Source: Gibbula magus
Taxonomy: Eukaryota > Mollusca > Gastropoda > Trochida > Trochidae
Length of the DNA: 64,000 nucleotides
Direction: 5' to 3'
NCBI GenBank assembly: GCA_936450465.1
Contig: OW388305.1
Span: forward strand, 36,899,187 to 36,963,186
Shown: in pieces, positions 35,401 to 47,754 of the stretch
How the letters are laid out: each line of letters begins with the position of its first letter
Position numbering within the stretch: the stretch's first letter is position 1
Translations under genes and position numbers: made by a program
The notes under the pieces: model-generated
What the model saw: the letters and a program-made list of their open reading frames with translations, nothing else
Databases searched by the model: none
What the model was told of the DNA's origin: nothing

Positions 35401-37630
35401 TCGGAAACTGTTACTGCTGTGGTACTTTTCGACAAGGTTTAAGTGCAATTCTAGAACAGAAAAGCCCTTCAATCGCTAGTTCCATCCTGTGCTCGCGGGT
35501 TTTATCACAACAAAGCAACAAACCCAAAATCCCCTTCTGCATCTACGCCGCCAAGTGTTACGTTGTCTTATCTTGCCCTATCGGGATTTTGCTACCTCAG
35601 ATTCAATCTATACCATCGTCTGTGTTAGTGAGCAATGACAAGCTGATCGATTGTGCTGGGAGGAGGGTCACGAACATACTTCTCTCACAACAGAATCGCA
35701 ATGTTTCATCAGTAGACGAGGTGAATGATAACACAGCATATGAAACATGCCTGACAAATGTTGTGTCTAATTTTACTAATTGTATTGAAATTTAAAGATT
35801 GTTAGTGTATTGCTGATTGAGCCCCAAGACAAGTTTCTAGCTGTTTGTAAGAATTGTTGTATTTGTAATGAAATCACAGAGTTAGATTAAATGTATCTTC
35901 TTCGTTTATGAAATCGATGCATTATGCGACGACCTCTAATAATTCATCATAAAAATCACCCATACCATCGGGAGATTTAGGAAAACAGGTTCGACGTCAA
36001 TTCAAAGATCCATACTATTGTCTTATTTAACATTAGCATCAGCTCTCCTCAATACATATCATCAAAGGTGTTACTGATCGTGTTAGTTACTTATCTTTGA
36101 ATGTCCACTCACAACTGTTAAAATAGCCCACCATTACCTTACTGATCGGTTTAGAAGCCTCTTTCAATTCAGCCACTATCCTCTAACCAGAGAGGCTGTT
36201 TATTATATGTACGTTTAACTCAGTTGTCAGCTCCTTTCGTGTTGACCCACATTTTCAAGCTGATGCAAAGACTAACAAGAGAGAAGTGATGAGTAAACGA
36301 AATCTCAATACTTCCAGGCTGAATTCCCTAGGGTCAAAAGCTTTGCATGCACGTCTGGTTCAGTCTTCAGTGACTGAATATTATCAACGCCTTCTGCTTC
36401 ATTGTCCCATGTTATTTACGATACTTCCTTTATTTCAAAATATTAACGTAAATTATGGCTCTATTACCTGACTATCCTTTATAAAGAAGAAACTTTCAGC
36501 GGTACCTTATCTGAAAATTCATTTTATTAGTTTGTAAATATTCTTTGGCGGTTGGCATTAGGTATCGGTTTTAGGTTATTCATGTTCCTTCCTTAACAAC
36601 CTATTTGTTTTTGTGCGTTGAGCTGTTTATTATCTGGCAGTGCTAAGAATTCGTGTGTGTTATTTTTAGTTTAGCAGTTTGTGTAATGGGGGGAATTAAC
36701 TATTCACTATTTACTATGAGTTATAAATTACCTAGTAAAACAGTATTCTTTCGTTTTAGGTTTTCAAAACAACTAGTTTTTATTTATCAAAAATCAATAA
36801 TAATTCCAGATGACCTCTGACATTTTGCAACGTTAAGTATAGGTAATATCTTACATGGTTCATGAATATAATGGCAGATAGTTTCACACTCAACTTGTTC
36901 ATAGTATAATATTATGATAAATAACATGGCTCAAGGGCAGGTCGGCTGATACAGTGTTTATGCTATACTAGAGGGGGGTGGTGGTATAACTATAGCCCTC
37001 CAATATAGGAAGAGCAATAAAAGCGTTTTTGCGACAGGTTACACCATTGCTTGTGTCTAGTTGACTGACAGAAACGCAGAGTTTCTTCTAAAAGCCTTTC
37101 ATATTGCCTGACAATAAAGGTTTTAAGAAATTTGTAAATCGTACTTCATCTCTGTACAAAGGATTAACATGTGGAGAGCCAGAAGTGGATACTTCATCAT
37201 TGTCAAGAAAGGATTAGATTCAAGCAAAAATGAGGCAGAACACTTGTACAGCAGTAAGTGACAGATGCTGTGGGAAATGAAAAAGACTCAACAAAACTGT
37301 CCTTTATCGATTCAAGAGTAATGGCTATTTTAAAGAACAAGATTGGAGTTTAGAATCTCTCTTAGAGCTTGGATAGTTGTAAGGATCATACATTACATCT
37401 CAACTATCGTCATCTTAAAGCTTCGAAAAACTAGGTCAGGCATCAGGACTATCTTAGCATAAAGATAGGCCAATAGATAGATAGATAACTGCAATAACTT
37501 ATTACACATAGATAGGTCTAACTAAAATACATTAATAAACAGAGATATGTCTAACTAACTACAATATATTAAAACATATTAACGATAAGGAAGGTTTGAA
37601 AATATTGACCTAGGTTTTAGATGAACATCC
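35401..37630. other. Non-coding stretch
   Basis: A 132-codon frame (35,397-35,795) has no ATG start, begins inside the tRNA-like remnant and shows no domain. I do not count it as a gene. Short GATA repeats occur near 37,474. Nothing else is recognised. Confidence 0.5.
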
Positions 37631-37634
37631 AAAT

Positions 37635-37800
37635 CATCCAAAACTGACTCCCACAGTAGATATCGCCTGTGTGAGATTAATCAATATTTACAAGCGATAT
37701 CTACATTGTTGATATCGCTACAATCAAATCGTCATAATCGACAAGCCTTTAATCAACTCTTGTTGATATATTTGATATCAGAAAACACTTTGGTTATATT
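37635..37800 (-). repeat. Inverted copy of the 34,555-34,995 repeat family
   Basis: TCCAAAACTGACTCCCACAG, then TAGATATCGCCTGTGTGAGAT is close to the reverse complement of 34,950-34,990. GATATC words recur across the block (TTGATATCAGAAAACACTTTGG). Confidence 0.55.
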
Positions 37801-38235
37801 CTCTATTTATGCTATCAGAAAGTTGAAGTAACTTGTACGTTTGCATCATTGGCTGAGTCACCTTACCTGCTCTACTGTATTTACTCTCTTATTTATGATT
37901 AAACTTCAAATACATGCCGATGTACCATATTCATGTGTGATGTTTTCATACATTGCTTACATCATGTATCGCAGGGTATATTTCAAATACATGTATATGT
38001 GGGGATATTTTAACCAACCAGGATAAAGGTACAAGGCCTAGTGTTATCATATGTTTGAATATATACTGGTGTCCAAAGTGCAAACCATGCATACCTTCAT
38101 GAACTAATGTTCATTAAGTGTGTAACAACAAAATGTAACTGTTCCTAACGACCGTGCATGTTGTAGTGTTCATGTAATTAAATATATAAACGTAATATTT
38201 GTGTGAGGGAAGCCATCTTCAAACATCTCAACAAT

Positions 38236-38532
38236 ATACGTTCCGATAAATATCTACTTATCTACATCTACGGCTTCGCTTGATTATTTAATGACATTTT
38301 ATGAAGTATATGTCTTTGCTGCGCCTTCTCACGTTCGCCAATCTGCTACTTCTTACATCCAAGTTTGCCTGTGAGGGACTTAAGAATGGCGGAAGTGTGG
38401 TATAATAAAAGCATTTTCATTGGCTCAACTGCTCAATCTAGTCATCTAAATTGGATATAAGATCAGATAGAGTGGTCCCACCACCAAGCGTAATTGAATG
38501 CAGGACATAAGTAGAGATTTATCGGAACATAT
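38236..38532. repeat. ~300-bp foldback or MITE-like sequence
   Basis: The 25-bp arms 38,236-38,260 and 38,508-38,532 are reverse complements with two mismatches (core GTTCCGATAAAT). The spacer of about 247 bp has no coding frame. A target-site duplication could not be defined. Confidence 0.6.
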
Positions 38533-41123
38533 GTCGGACTATCGAGGCTGCAGAGGAGTTTGACAAGGCTTATTATGGGTTTCTACCAATTGTTAACCTA
38601 CTTTCAGCAGGGGTTTCACCACACATCGTAGGTATAATGGTGTTTCGGGCTTTCTCCCCGAATTGATATACTGTACAAAATTCCGTTCACCAACATATCA
38701 CTGTTCGATATGAGAAAACTCGACAAAAAACATACCACAAATATTTTATTGCCCTTCAAGACATAACGTTATAGACTATGGACGACACAACTGTCAGAAC
38801 GAATTAGTCATGCAGTTACCATGGGAACATATATATTGCTCAAGGGGTCTTTGTTTTACGTAGGTTGACAATTGAACTTTAATGTTATTTATGCCAAAAT
38901 ATGTTTCCATGGTAACATGTTAAACTCGGATAACTAACTTTAAAAAAGGTCACAATTCACTATACGACTTGTTGTAGCAACGCTACGTTCTTCAACTCAG
39001 TTGTTACAAGTAGTTGAGCGGTGAAAATGGAACCCAGTGTGAAATCTTCAAAGTAAGGCCAAATATTATCGCCATCTTCTTGCTTCGTTTGTATTCCGTG
39101 GTGTTTACATTGCTCATATTTCCACAATTGTTAATTATCCGAGCTGATCTATGATGAACTTATTCTGTAATATTGTTTATCACATTTAACAGTAATCCCA
39201 CTGCTATACGTACCATTGCTCATATAATATATAGTGTGTGCACTTTACAAAACTGGCATGTGCAGCTCCACTTGCTTGACACAAGTTAACGACGATAAGA
39301 TCCAAAACAATCAAAGAAAAACATAACACGAGAGGCAGTCCAGCATGACGAGTAGCTGTAGACACAGTTTCCACATGGTCGGTTTCAAGTCACGCGGTCA
39401 GATCGTGTGCAACATTTGCATCGATTTGTTGAGACTTGGTCCAGCAATAAGTATCGCTAAAATCGGATCGGTCTTACAAAGCCATTCATGGACATACAAG
39501 CAAGACGTGGTATAAATGACATTCCAACATGATCTTGACACTTTCACATATATCACATATTACACTGAAAAACAGTGCATTTTGCAAAGCACATCCTGTG
39601 TAAGAGTTCAAGAGAATGCGAACGGTCAAGTGTTATGGGTTCTGGCGCTTAGTATATGTCTGTTTAAAGTACAATGATTACATACTATCCTTATTCTGAG
39701 AACTAACATCGCTTTGTGGATAATTATCTAAAACCTGAAACCACAATTTGCAATGTCGATCAATTCTGTGTGTTCGAGTGTACACAACTAAAACAAAACA
39801 TGACCATTTCTAATATTTAAACGTAAATAACGTGACAGAGCAGCACAAAAGCTTCATAGACAACATCACTTCGTTGAAGAACTTTCTCCAGTTGAAGTAA
39901 AAATCATCGACATGTAACTGAACCGACAAAATAATCTCGGAATGTACCATATTAATATCGTTAATGTTTTTTTACGGTTTACGAATGCGAAACCACACAT
40001 ACCGATACATACAATTTTCGGAAATGGCAAAAACAGGATTCTTGATAAAATAAGTATATTGTTTGATCTACAATAAACTATATCCGGAAGTCGGATATTT
40101 GAAAATTATAGAGCATAGACCGAATAACTAAAACTCGACGAAAGTATGAGATTGATAATCATTAATGGTCCATTATCGTAGTAAGAGATAAATGTGTATA
40201 AAACTGTAATATATGTATCGATTGTAATCAATAAAGTTAATGCAAGTACACTCAGTCGCATAAGAAACGTCACCATAGAAAATGTTTTACAAGTGATAAA
40301 ACAATGGATACAGACTTTTGCGGTTGAATGTACTAAGGCGAAATATCATTATCTGCATGAGGCATTAGTGTTAAACCAAGAAACGTAAATACAGCTTTTT
40401 TGTTATCATGGGTTATTGTTCGCTTATTGATATTTTCCATATATCATTGCTGAAATAGTCTATATGCACATGTTGACACTTCAAATAACACAATTCTGTA
40501 TGCAGTATGTAGTCGCTTTGTTTTTGCATCTGCACCATTTTAGTGGCAAATATAATTTATTAAGCTCATTATGGTAAACTAATAGGAATGTGAATGGAAA
40601 CAAGTAAACTATATGCTCAGTAATGTATTCCGTATTATACATGATCATCCAAGAAGGAATCCAACCATTCACATTCGGGAACAATTAATATTGCAAACAA
40701 TTCATATGTTACAAATATCATTATTCTATCAAAATATCATATATAACAAACGGGAATGAAAGGATATCTATCATACGAAGTCAAGTGAACTAAACATTGA
40801 TCACACAATCCATCAATACTTCTATCAAATGATAGATGTCACTGAATAAACTTACTTCTACCGACACTCCGAATAATTAGCTATTCTCTTAAGGCAACAA
40901 TGTACAACGAGTCCATAAGGAAACAACTATGTACATATTCTAGACTGTAGATTTGGAAAGAGGTACAAAATATGAATCTCAAAAGCTCCGATTTCACTTA
41001 TTTTCCAGTTAATCTGTAAGGTAGATCATGCACTGACTAATGGAATACTGACGAGAGACTTGGCACATATCTTCTCTTGCAAGTTCTATCACTGCTTTGA
41101 GGTTCACAGTGGCGACATGGGCA
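38533..41123. other. Non-coding stretch downstream of the GPCR exon
   Basis: No protein-like reading frame above about 67 codons. The part nearest 41,123 should contain the 3' untranslated region of the receptor on the minus strand, but no polyadenylation site can be fixed with confidence. Confidence 0.5.
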
Positions 41124-42193
41124 TCACACAAACGTTGCTGTAGAAGATTTGGTCGGCCACGGCACTTTAAAGCGTTCTCCTGTCAGATGAAGCCACTGGT
41201 GAATCAGATCCATGAGCGTATTCCTGAACTGTGTGCTCATTGTACAGTACATGACGAAATTAATGGCACTATTTATGAGAGAAACAGCGTCAATTAGGTC
41301 GCTCAAGGGACCATACACGTTGACAAAGAAACCGTCAACGCAGGCACTGAGAATTACGAGAATTGCTTGCGGCACTTCAGATACAATATACATGACAATG
41401 ACTGCCAACAACATCATGGTTGTCCGCCTGTGTATCTTGTGCTGGGAATTGTAACTATCGCCCTTCAGTCTCCGGCCTCGCCTGTCTGTCTCTCTTAGGG
41501 TGTGAAGCAAAAGACCTCCAAATATTGAAATCAATACAATGGGAATCATTTTACCAGCTACAGGATAGAGCCAAAAGTTAACTAAGGCCATGACGTCGGT
41601 GTTGTTTTTACCAATTGCTGGTGGGTTGAGTCTGAAAATAGACTGGTTATACTGAGGTAGGTTGACCTCATTGATTCCAGTGGTTATACAGTTTGGAATG
41701 ATGAGCACGGCCGAGCCGATATAGGCGAAGACAATTACGAGAAGAGTGGACTGGTTGTCGAGGGTCTTGGAACCTCTTGATGTTGGTCTCACGAATATGT
41801 ATCGCATGATTGCCATTATGACGCCGAGCCAGATAGACACGGTGTGGGTGGTGAGGGTTACGTTCATGTAAACTGTCATAAATACCGTCCAGCCATAGGC
41901 GTAACGCTGAGGTGTGATCGTCAGATCGTTCATCAGGTAGAAGTGAATGGTAAAGGGAATGTAGCAGATCATAGTGACCAAGTCGGACACGGCTATCCCT
42001 GTGAGGATAAGGTTTATTGAGTTGATCATCGACTTCTTGGTGAGGACGATGATGTTGATGATGTTGGTGATGACTCCATATATACAGATGATGAGGCTGA
42101 ACCAGCCGTGGATCTCCCAGTAACAGTACCCAAAGCTCTCCAACTGGTTGGAGCTGTTCCAGTGACACCCCATCTTTAGTGCCGGATTAGAGG
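41124..42193 (-). CDS. Seven-transmembrane peptide-type GPCR, terminal coding exon
   Basis: A G-protein-coupled receptor acting at the plasma membrane, most like the rhodopsin-class Srw / dmsr-1 / FMRFamide-myosuppressin group of invertebrate neuropeptide receptors (family-level inference from motifs). The frame is open for 371 codons from an ATG at 42,239. A 3' splice site (TGTTATGTTTCAG, AG at 42,194-42,195) suggests that the first ~15 codons are intron and the exon starts at 42,193. Using the 371-codon numbering, TM1 is about 46-66, TM2 76-101 (Asp86), TM3 114-147 ending in MRYIFV (Arg146, the DRY position), TM4 164-186, TM5 217-248, TM6 273-299 with SEVPQ, and TM7 312-333 with NSAINFVMYC in place of NPxxY. 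Glycosylation sequons lie at Asn28, Asn198 and Asn212. The stop is TGA at 41,124-41,126. All seven helices are in one exon; the true start codon should lie upstream, or is Met23 (MGCHW). Confidence 0.92.
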
Positions 42194-42460
42194 CTGAAAC
42201 ATAACATTGACACATTACTACTGTAATGATATTGGGCAAAAATCACGATAAAATTAGGTCATTATCTTAACCTTAAACTTTATCTAAACATTGTAACTGA
42301 AACAGAACATCGCACATCACTACTGTAATAAAACAAAATATTATTACATTAAACTATATCTTTAACATGTATTTATAAGTATATCTGACATTCACTGGAC
42401 ATTCCACCACTTTTTGTCTTGTGATTGTAGCTGAAACACAACATTGACACACTTTTACTG
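42190..42460 (-). repeat. 3' splice-site region present three times upstream of the GPCR exon
   Basis: On the minus strand the stretch TTACAGTAGTAATGTGTCAA, then TGTTATGTTTCAG at the exon border recurs at about 42,297-42,335 (GATGTTCTGTTTCAG) and 42,431-42,470 (GTGTCAATGTTGTGTTTCAG). The spacing is 104 and 134 bp, and neighbouring sequence (TTACATTAAACTATA, AACATGTATT.ATAA) is also shared. The copy next to the coding exon is the likely acceptor in use. The other two keep an AG after a short pyrimidine-rich stretch. Confidence 0.7.
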
Positions 42461-42549
42461 TAATAAAATTGTGCAAATATCACGATAATAATTAGATCGT
42501 TGTTATTACATTAAACTATAATGTCTTAACATGTATTCATAATCATATC

Positions 42550-42915
42550 TTAAAGGGGCAGCAGCACGTTTTTTGCATATTCATTTTTGCAAATTTCCCA
42601 TTTATAATGGTAGTTTATGTATTTTATATTAACTTTAAAGGGTAAAACATCTTCTTACACAAACCAATTATCCGTAGTGGTTCTTGGGATATCCCGCTGA
42701 CAGGGTAAAATGACAAAGTCTCGTTGTGACCTTGAAATGAAGGTCAAGGTCACAAACCTTTATAGGTACATTACTCTTCCTATAATGAACTCATATGCAA
42801 AATATGAAAAGAATCCAGTGAATAGTATTCGAGTTATTCCATTTCGGACGGACTGACGTATACGAATACTATATCCCCCGCTTCGCGCTAAACGCGCGGC
42901 GAGGGATAATAAATA
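42550..42915. mobile_element. TTAAAGG MITE fragment followed by a second repeat
   Basis: TTAAAGGGGCAGCAGCACGT and TTTTTTGC at 42,550, then AAAGGGTAAAACATCTTCTTA, is a MITE terminus plus part of its interior. It is cut short near 42,690. From there TGACCTTGAAATGAAGGTCA, AGGTCACAAACC and, at the end, the GCTTCGCGC..GCGCGGCGAGGGATAAT stretch form a different repeat. Its AGCG.AGCGGG..GATA-type end is reminiscent of that near 12,615 and 30,165. Confidence 0.55.
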
Positions 42916-44570
42916 TATATTTTTAATTGTTTTGGACATTATTAGATTTTAATGATTTTATGGGTCTTTAAACTGTGAGTCCTGTATATAAATATACTAT
43001 AATAATCATACTTGTCCTGTATGGTGAGGGAATTATAAATATTTAAGATCATTAATGATATTGAACTCAATTACAAACGTATTTATAGAAACCTTGATTT
43101 ATATATACAAATGTTTAATGTTAAAAACGCAAGCAGTAAGTCAATTTGGCAATCATATTGGAGTACATACATTATATTACATGCAATGTCGTATATCGAA
43201 ATAACAAACTGATGTTCTGACGTTACGTCATTTAAAAAAATATGACGTCGCATTCAGTTCGTTTATTTCAGTAAAAGGCCTTAAACTCACGTACAAAAAC
43301 AGACAAACATCAGAGAGAGAAATAAAGTTTGTATGCAAAGTCTCATGACGTGACCGTCGCATTTGACTATGCATTGCGTTGTAAATGCAGGGACGTCAGT
43401 CGCCAGACTACATGGTCTTTTTGAAAAATGTTATGATTTATGGCAAGATTTTAATAATGCAAATGACTGTGATAGATTAATTAGCTTTATTCTTTCAAAT
43501 ACGGAGTGTGCTATTTTAGTGCCAAATCCTGCAAAGGTATTTTAGATACACGTAAATATTTTTAATTCACAGATCGTCCTTAAACTACAAAGATTGTATG
43601 TTATGTTATATGATATTTTAAGTCTCTCATAACTCTTAATGGAGTGGTCAAGGTATTTTATGTATAAAGTACATTTTAAAAAATGTAATATAATATTTGT
43701 ACCACAATTGAGGTGAGATTCAAATAAAACACTTGTCTGTCTGTCTGCATGCTTGAATGTTTTATTTTAATTTATTACATTATTTTCATGTTAAAAACCA
43801 GTATCAAAGCACTCGTGTTGCAAATATAGTACGACATGGATTCTTATAATACATCCTCTGTTACAGTATGATATCATGTATCTTTATTTACCAATTGGAA
43901 ACATGCAAGGTTTATAGATAAAACGTGTCCATTTCCAAGAGACGGAGGCCCATCAGAGAAACAGGCATAATCTTTACTTGTCACGTGATAGCAATAAGCG
44001 ATAGACAATCACGTCTTTCCCACTTCCCTTGGGAAATCCGCGGATTGTAGTGATTGGTCGCTAAACATATTGATTGTAATTACCGATGTTAAGCGGCAGT
44101 CTATTCGGTGTGTAGGATACCTATCTGTTTTCTGCTCATAAAGCTTCATCACGTCCATTATTACAGCTATAGCTACACTGTGTCACACGCCAAGAACCAA
44201 GACACTAAAAAATATTTAGTATCGGAAAACGTAGATAAAACCCTCGTTACTAGACTGCAGAGATACTGGCAATATCGGTAAGGGAAATCACTTGTGTAGG
44301 AAAACAAACGTTTCTGTAAATTGCACTGCTGCTGATGGAGGTAGTTGTATCTCAGATATTAACGGAGAGGAGGACTTATCATTAACATAGATATTTTCGT
44401 CTACACATACGCCAGAACTTATTGGACGTTTCATACACTGATTATAGGCTTTGGTTCTTGTTGTTCTGTCCAGTTCTTCATTGTAAATGTATATGATTAC
44501 ATCAACTCCAACAATAGTTGTTAAGGAAAAAACCTTTACTCGTCACATTAGCAGGCAACTTTTGCTGAAG
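42916..44570. other. Non-coding stretch upstream of the GPCR exon
   Basis: Probably intron or upstream sequence of the receptor gene on the minus strand. A 60-codon plus-strand frame at 43,363-43,545 has no recognisable features. Around 43,975-44,050 the sequence is more GC-rich with TCACGTGA and GATTGGTCG (CCAAT-like) words, which might be promoter elements, but no transcription start can be placed. Confidence 0.4.
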
Positions 44571-44577
44571 TACATGA

Positions 44578-44865
44578 TTGTATATAACTGCGAGGCATTC
44601 GGTATTCACGCGTAAAATACGCATTTGGTATTCACGTGTAAACTACGTACTCGGTATCCACGTGTACATTACGCACTCGGTATTCACGTTTGCAATACTA
44701 ACTCGGTATTGTCGTGAACAAAACGCACTCAGTATTGACGTGTACAGAACGCACTCGGTGTTCACGTGTGCAATCTGTACTCCATATTCACGTGTCCAAA
44801 CGCACTCGGTATTGACGTAACAAATACGTACTCAGTATTAGTAGCGTACAAAACGCATGTGCGGT
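44578..44865 (+). repeat. ~27-bp minisatellite with CACGTG words
   Basis: About ten imperfect units of ACGCACTCGGTATTCACGTG plus TACAAT. The 80-codon frame across it is a product of the repeat. Several units contain CACGTG, the E-box palindrome. Confidence 0.85.
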
Positions 44866-45175
44866 TTGACTGGTAGCACTTCAACATTCTCAAATGGTTT
44901 TTGGAAAACTCGCTTGATTAAAATGTATGAGTAACAAACCGAAGTCTAAACTTCAATGTAGTACAGTCTTATCTAACATGTGAATTATTTGCTACCAAAC
45001 TAGTTTTCTCCCGTTTGATATCGAATACTTAAAGCGTTCAAACATACTGTGCATGGAAGTTCCATTTAATATCCGATATGCACATAAGTGACTCATCTGA
45101 CAAGCCTCAGCCTTTATGATCAACACGATTCAATGCATCGAGTGCTGCGGTCAAGGTCGTGAACTCTGAGCGTCT

Positions 45176-45452
45176 AGAGGTGAGGTGAGATGGGGTTTAA
45201 CGCCGCTTTCAAGAGTATTTCACTTATATCGCGGCTGCTAGTATCATGGCAGAGAGAAAGCCCGCAACGCCATGTGGCTATGCTTTGCGGTGAAACCTGC
45301 GAGCAGCGGCTGGATCTAGCGAACAATGGCTGGTACTACTGAAATTCAGTGCAGCATTGCACACAAACCTTACTGCGGGTAGAACAGTTCTCTACTGCAG
45401 ACAAAGTTGCCGTGCCCCTCGCTAACCACTGCGCTATCCCGCCCCTTAGAGG
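45176..45452 (-). mobile_element. tRNA-derived SINE, head partly deleted
   Basis: Runs on the minus strand from GGCGGGATAGCGCAGTGGTT (A-box region, near 45,448) to the tail GGGGTTTAACGCCGC / CTCACCTC at 45,176. About 80-85% identical by eye to the copy at 55,460-55,774, but about 40 bp containing the B box are missing at 45,418-45,420. This copy should not support RNA polymerase III transcription. Confidence 0.75.
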
Positions 45453-45647
45453 TGCGTTTACAATTGCACGATGTATTGAAATGCGGATGGAAAATTCGTG
45501 CACGTGTAAACCCACCTTAAGTCACTGTCAATGGACATGCTCTATTTTTATTGTACGATTGCATCGTATCAGTGGAATAAGCCTGCCAATAATCTACAGT
45601 AGTGAGACTTGTGTTCATTAAATGGTGCGAAAATAACATGTTACTAC

Positions 45648-46235
45648 TTAAAGGCTTTGGTGTCATTAAATGACGTATCGAATTATTGTATGACTATGGA
45701 AGAAACTTGTTAACAATCTGTGGGAATGTGATTTTACTGAATGGAGGCGAAATAACATGGTACTACTTAAAGATGGTCATATCATGTTATAACGTAACGA
45801 AGGTTTTGTTTATGTGGTTGAACATGCGGTGTTGTACTTTCAAATCTGCTTCAATTGATTGAGTTCTGGTGACGTCATACCATTGTTGCACCCTCATATA
45901 GCAACGGCGGTGACGTTGCGTAGATTGAAAACGTGATCCCCGTGATCACATTAAGATGGCCGCTCGAAGGTATTTCAAGTGTTGTAGCGATATTTAAACA
46001 ATCAAAGTAGAGTTTTAAATATGGTACAATAGTGGAATAGTCAATGGCCACTGTCGCCTTATATGTTGCACCATTTTCTTCTGATACGGATAACCGGATA
46101 CGGATATAGCTCATCGGGTCGTGTAATGAGATGTTTTACCTTCTAAAGTAACTAAGTATTGTATAAACTTTGATAATAAATTGTAAATTTCATTAAAAAA
46201 ATAATATGTAAAAAGATGTGCTATAACATACGACT
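45648..46235. mobile_element. Diverged TTAA MITE
   Basis: Begins TTAAAGGCTTTGGTG and ends near AAAAAGATGTGCTATAAC at about 46,230. The interior shares GGTCGTGTAATGAGATGTTT, TACC and GTATTGTATAAACTTTGATA with the copies at 9,064 and 23,855. The right terminus is too mutated to place exactly. Confidence 0.55.
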
Positions 46236-46589
46236 ATAGTACGATCAACGTTTAGACTGAGTGTTCAACATAACAATCCAATAACTGTCCGTGGTAATTG
46301 CTGACGATGGTATTTTTTTAGCACGCTGCTCTCTTGACACTTTGGCTGAGCCTGGTTACTCAGAGGTAATTAGTTTTATCCCGCTTATTCTCAACTGTTT
46401 TACATCCCACGTCAGGAGAAGGTTAATCAATAATTGAGAGTGTAACGAATGCGAAATTAAAATCCAACGATGAAGAGATCCATTAAACGATTAATTTTAG
46501 AGGGATAATATAAACACAATCTCCAAAGAGGGCGCCTGATTTTTGTTTTATTTTGTAGCTGTAGGAACTACATGCTGGTAGTATAACGA

Positions 46590-46670
46590 ACTGGAGGGTT
46601 ATCTTGTTCCACGGGCAATAGCTTACAGACGGACAGTCGGTTCGAATCCTGGAATTGCCTCCTTACTATC
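46590..46670 (+). repeat. tRNA-like remnant
   Basis: GGCAAT (46,615) can pair with ATTGCC near 46,655, and GTCGGTTCGAATCCTGG is a B box or T-arm. The middle is too short for a cloverleaf, so it is a truncated tRNA-derived sequence. Confidence 0.35.
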
Positions 46671-47034
46671 GCTTAAGAAATACCAATAGGCAGACACGCT
46701 TGTCTTATGGTTTGGGCACTCATGCCATGATAGTATCCTCCGTTTGGGCTGAACCGTTAGTTTCTAGATGCTTTAATTATTACGAAGTTCGACGTTCATA
46801 AACAAAGCATTCTGATACTGCATTATAGATACTTAAACATTTAAATTCACCTTTGGCTATATAAATGTATATCGAATATATCCACTTATATGATAATAAC
46901 ATTTTAAAGTGAATAGTAATAAAGAACGGAAGTAACAAACATACATTTATAATGTTCTCACCTGAAGTAGGGGCAAGACGTAGCCAAGAAACGTTGTGTG
47001 AAACAAATAAAGATATTTAACATCGTTACGTTTG

Positions 47035-47120
47035 GGATAGCACTAAGCTCTTGGCACAGGTAGTGCTAACGATAGTTTCCTTTCTCTGAGGGTGTAGGTT
47101 TGAATCCCAAAAGGGACTCG
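47035..47120 (+). repeat. Possible tRNA-like remnant
   Basis: GTGTAGGTTTGAATCCCAAAA resembles a B box, about 50 nt after GCACAGGTAGTGCTAACG. The evidence is weak and no stem structure is convincing. Confidence 0.25.
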
Positions 47121-47754
47121 GCCCGAAAAAGTATAATAATGTGTACTATTGAAGTTAGACGTATCCCAAATGTAACGATGTTATATTTGTTCACTTTCTA
47201 ATGGCATGTCATTCTAATAATGAAATTGTTTTTTATAAGACATAAATAACAGTTAATTTGTGAAACATTATAAACAAACACTAGATAGTATTTTGGCTTC
47301 TTATTTGTTTCTGTTTCCTGGACTGCTATGCATGGACGGGTGAAGTTACAAGACTGCCATGAATAAGCAACGACCATGGATATCTTCTTGCCGCAGTGCC
47401 TGCAATTAACCCCGGTCACCTTTGTGTGTACTGGGTGAAATTAACACGAGCTGACCGACTGACCGGTTCAGAAGGTTTGAGAACTGTGAATCGATTACGA
47501 TTCCGACAACGCCTCGAAATGGCCATTGTCCATCAGTTCCCCGAGGAGAGGCGGCATCGGACTGGAAGCAATGTGTGACATGTCAAGCTTCGACATTCAG
47601 CGCCACAGGTATTGAAAGCCCTGCCAATATGCACAACACTTGGAGACCTGCTCAAATTGCTTTGTCCATCATCTATTTGCGGTATGCATTCCCATCGTTA
47701 TCCTGAGCTCTTACCCAAACTGTACCTGGAGTTCCTAGCGTGCCAGTGCTGCAG

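Noticed and set aside
35397..35795. 132-codon plus-strand frame
   Set aside because: No ATG start, begins inside a tRNA-like repeat remnant, and has no domain, splice or conservation support from the sequence.
41668..42168. 166-codon minus-strand frame overlapping the GPCR
   Set aside because: It is the receptor exon read in another frame, His/Arg/Leu-rich, with no transmembrane or domain features.
43975..44050. CACGTG and CCAAT-like words as a GPCR promoter
   Set aside because: Too common by chance, and no transcription start or first exon can be placed.
44578..44820. 80-codon frame
   Set aside because: Translation of the 27-bp minisatellite, whose unit length happens to keep a frame open.
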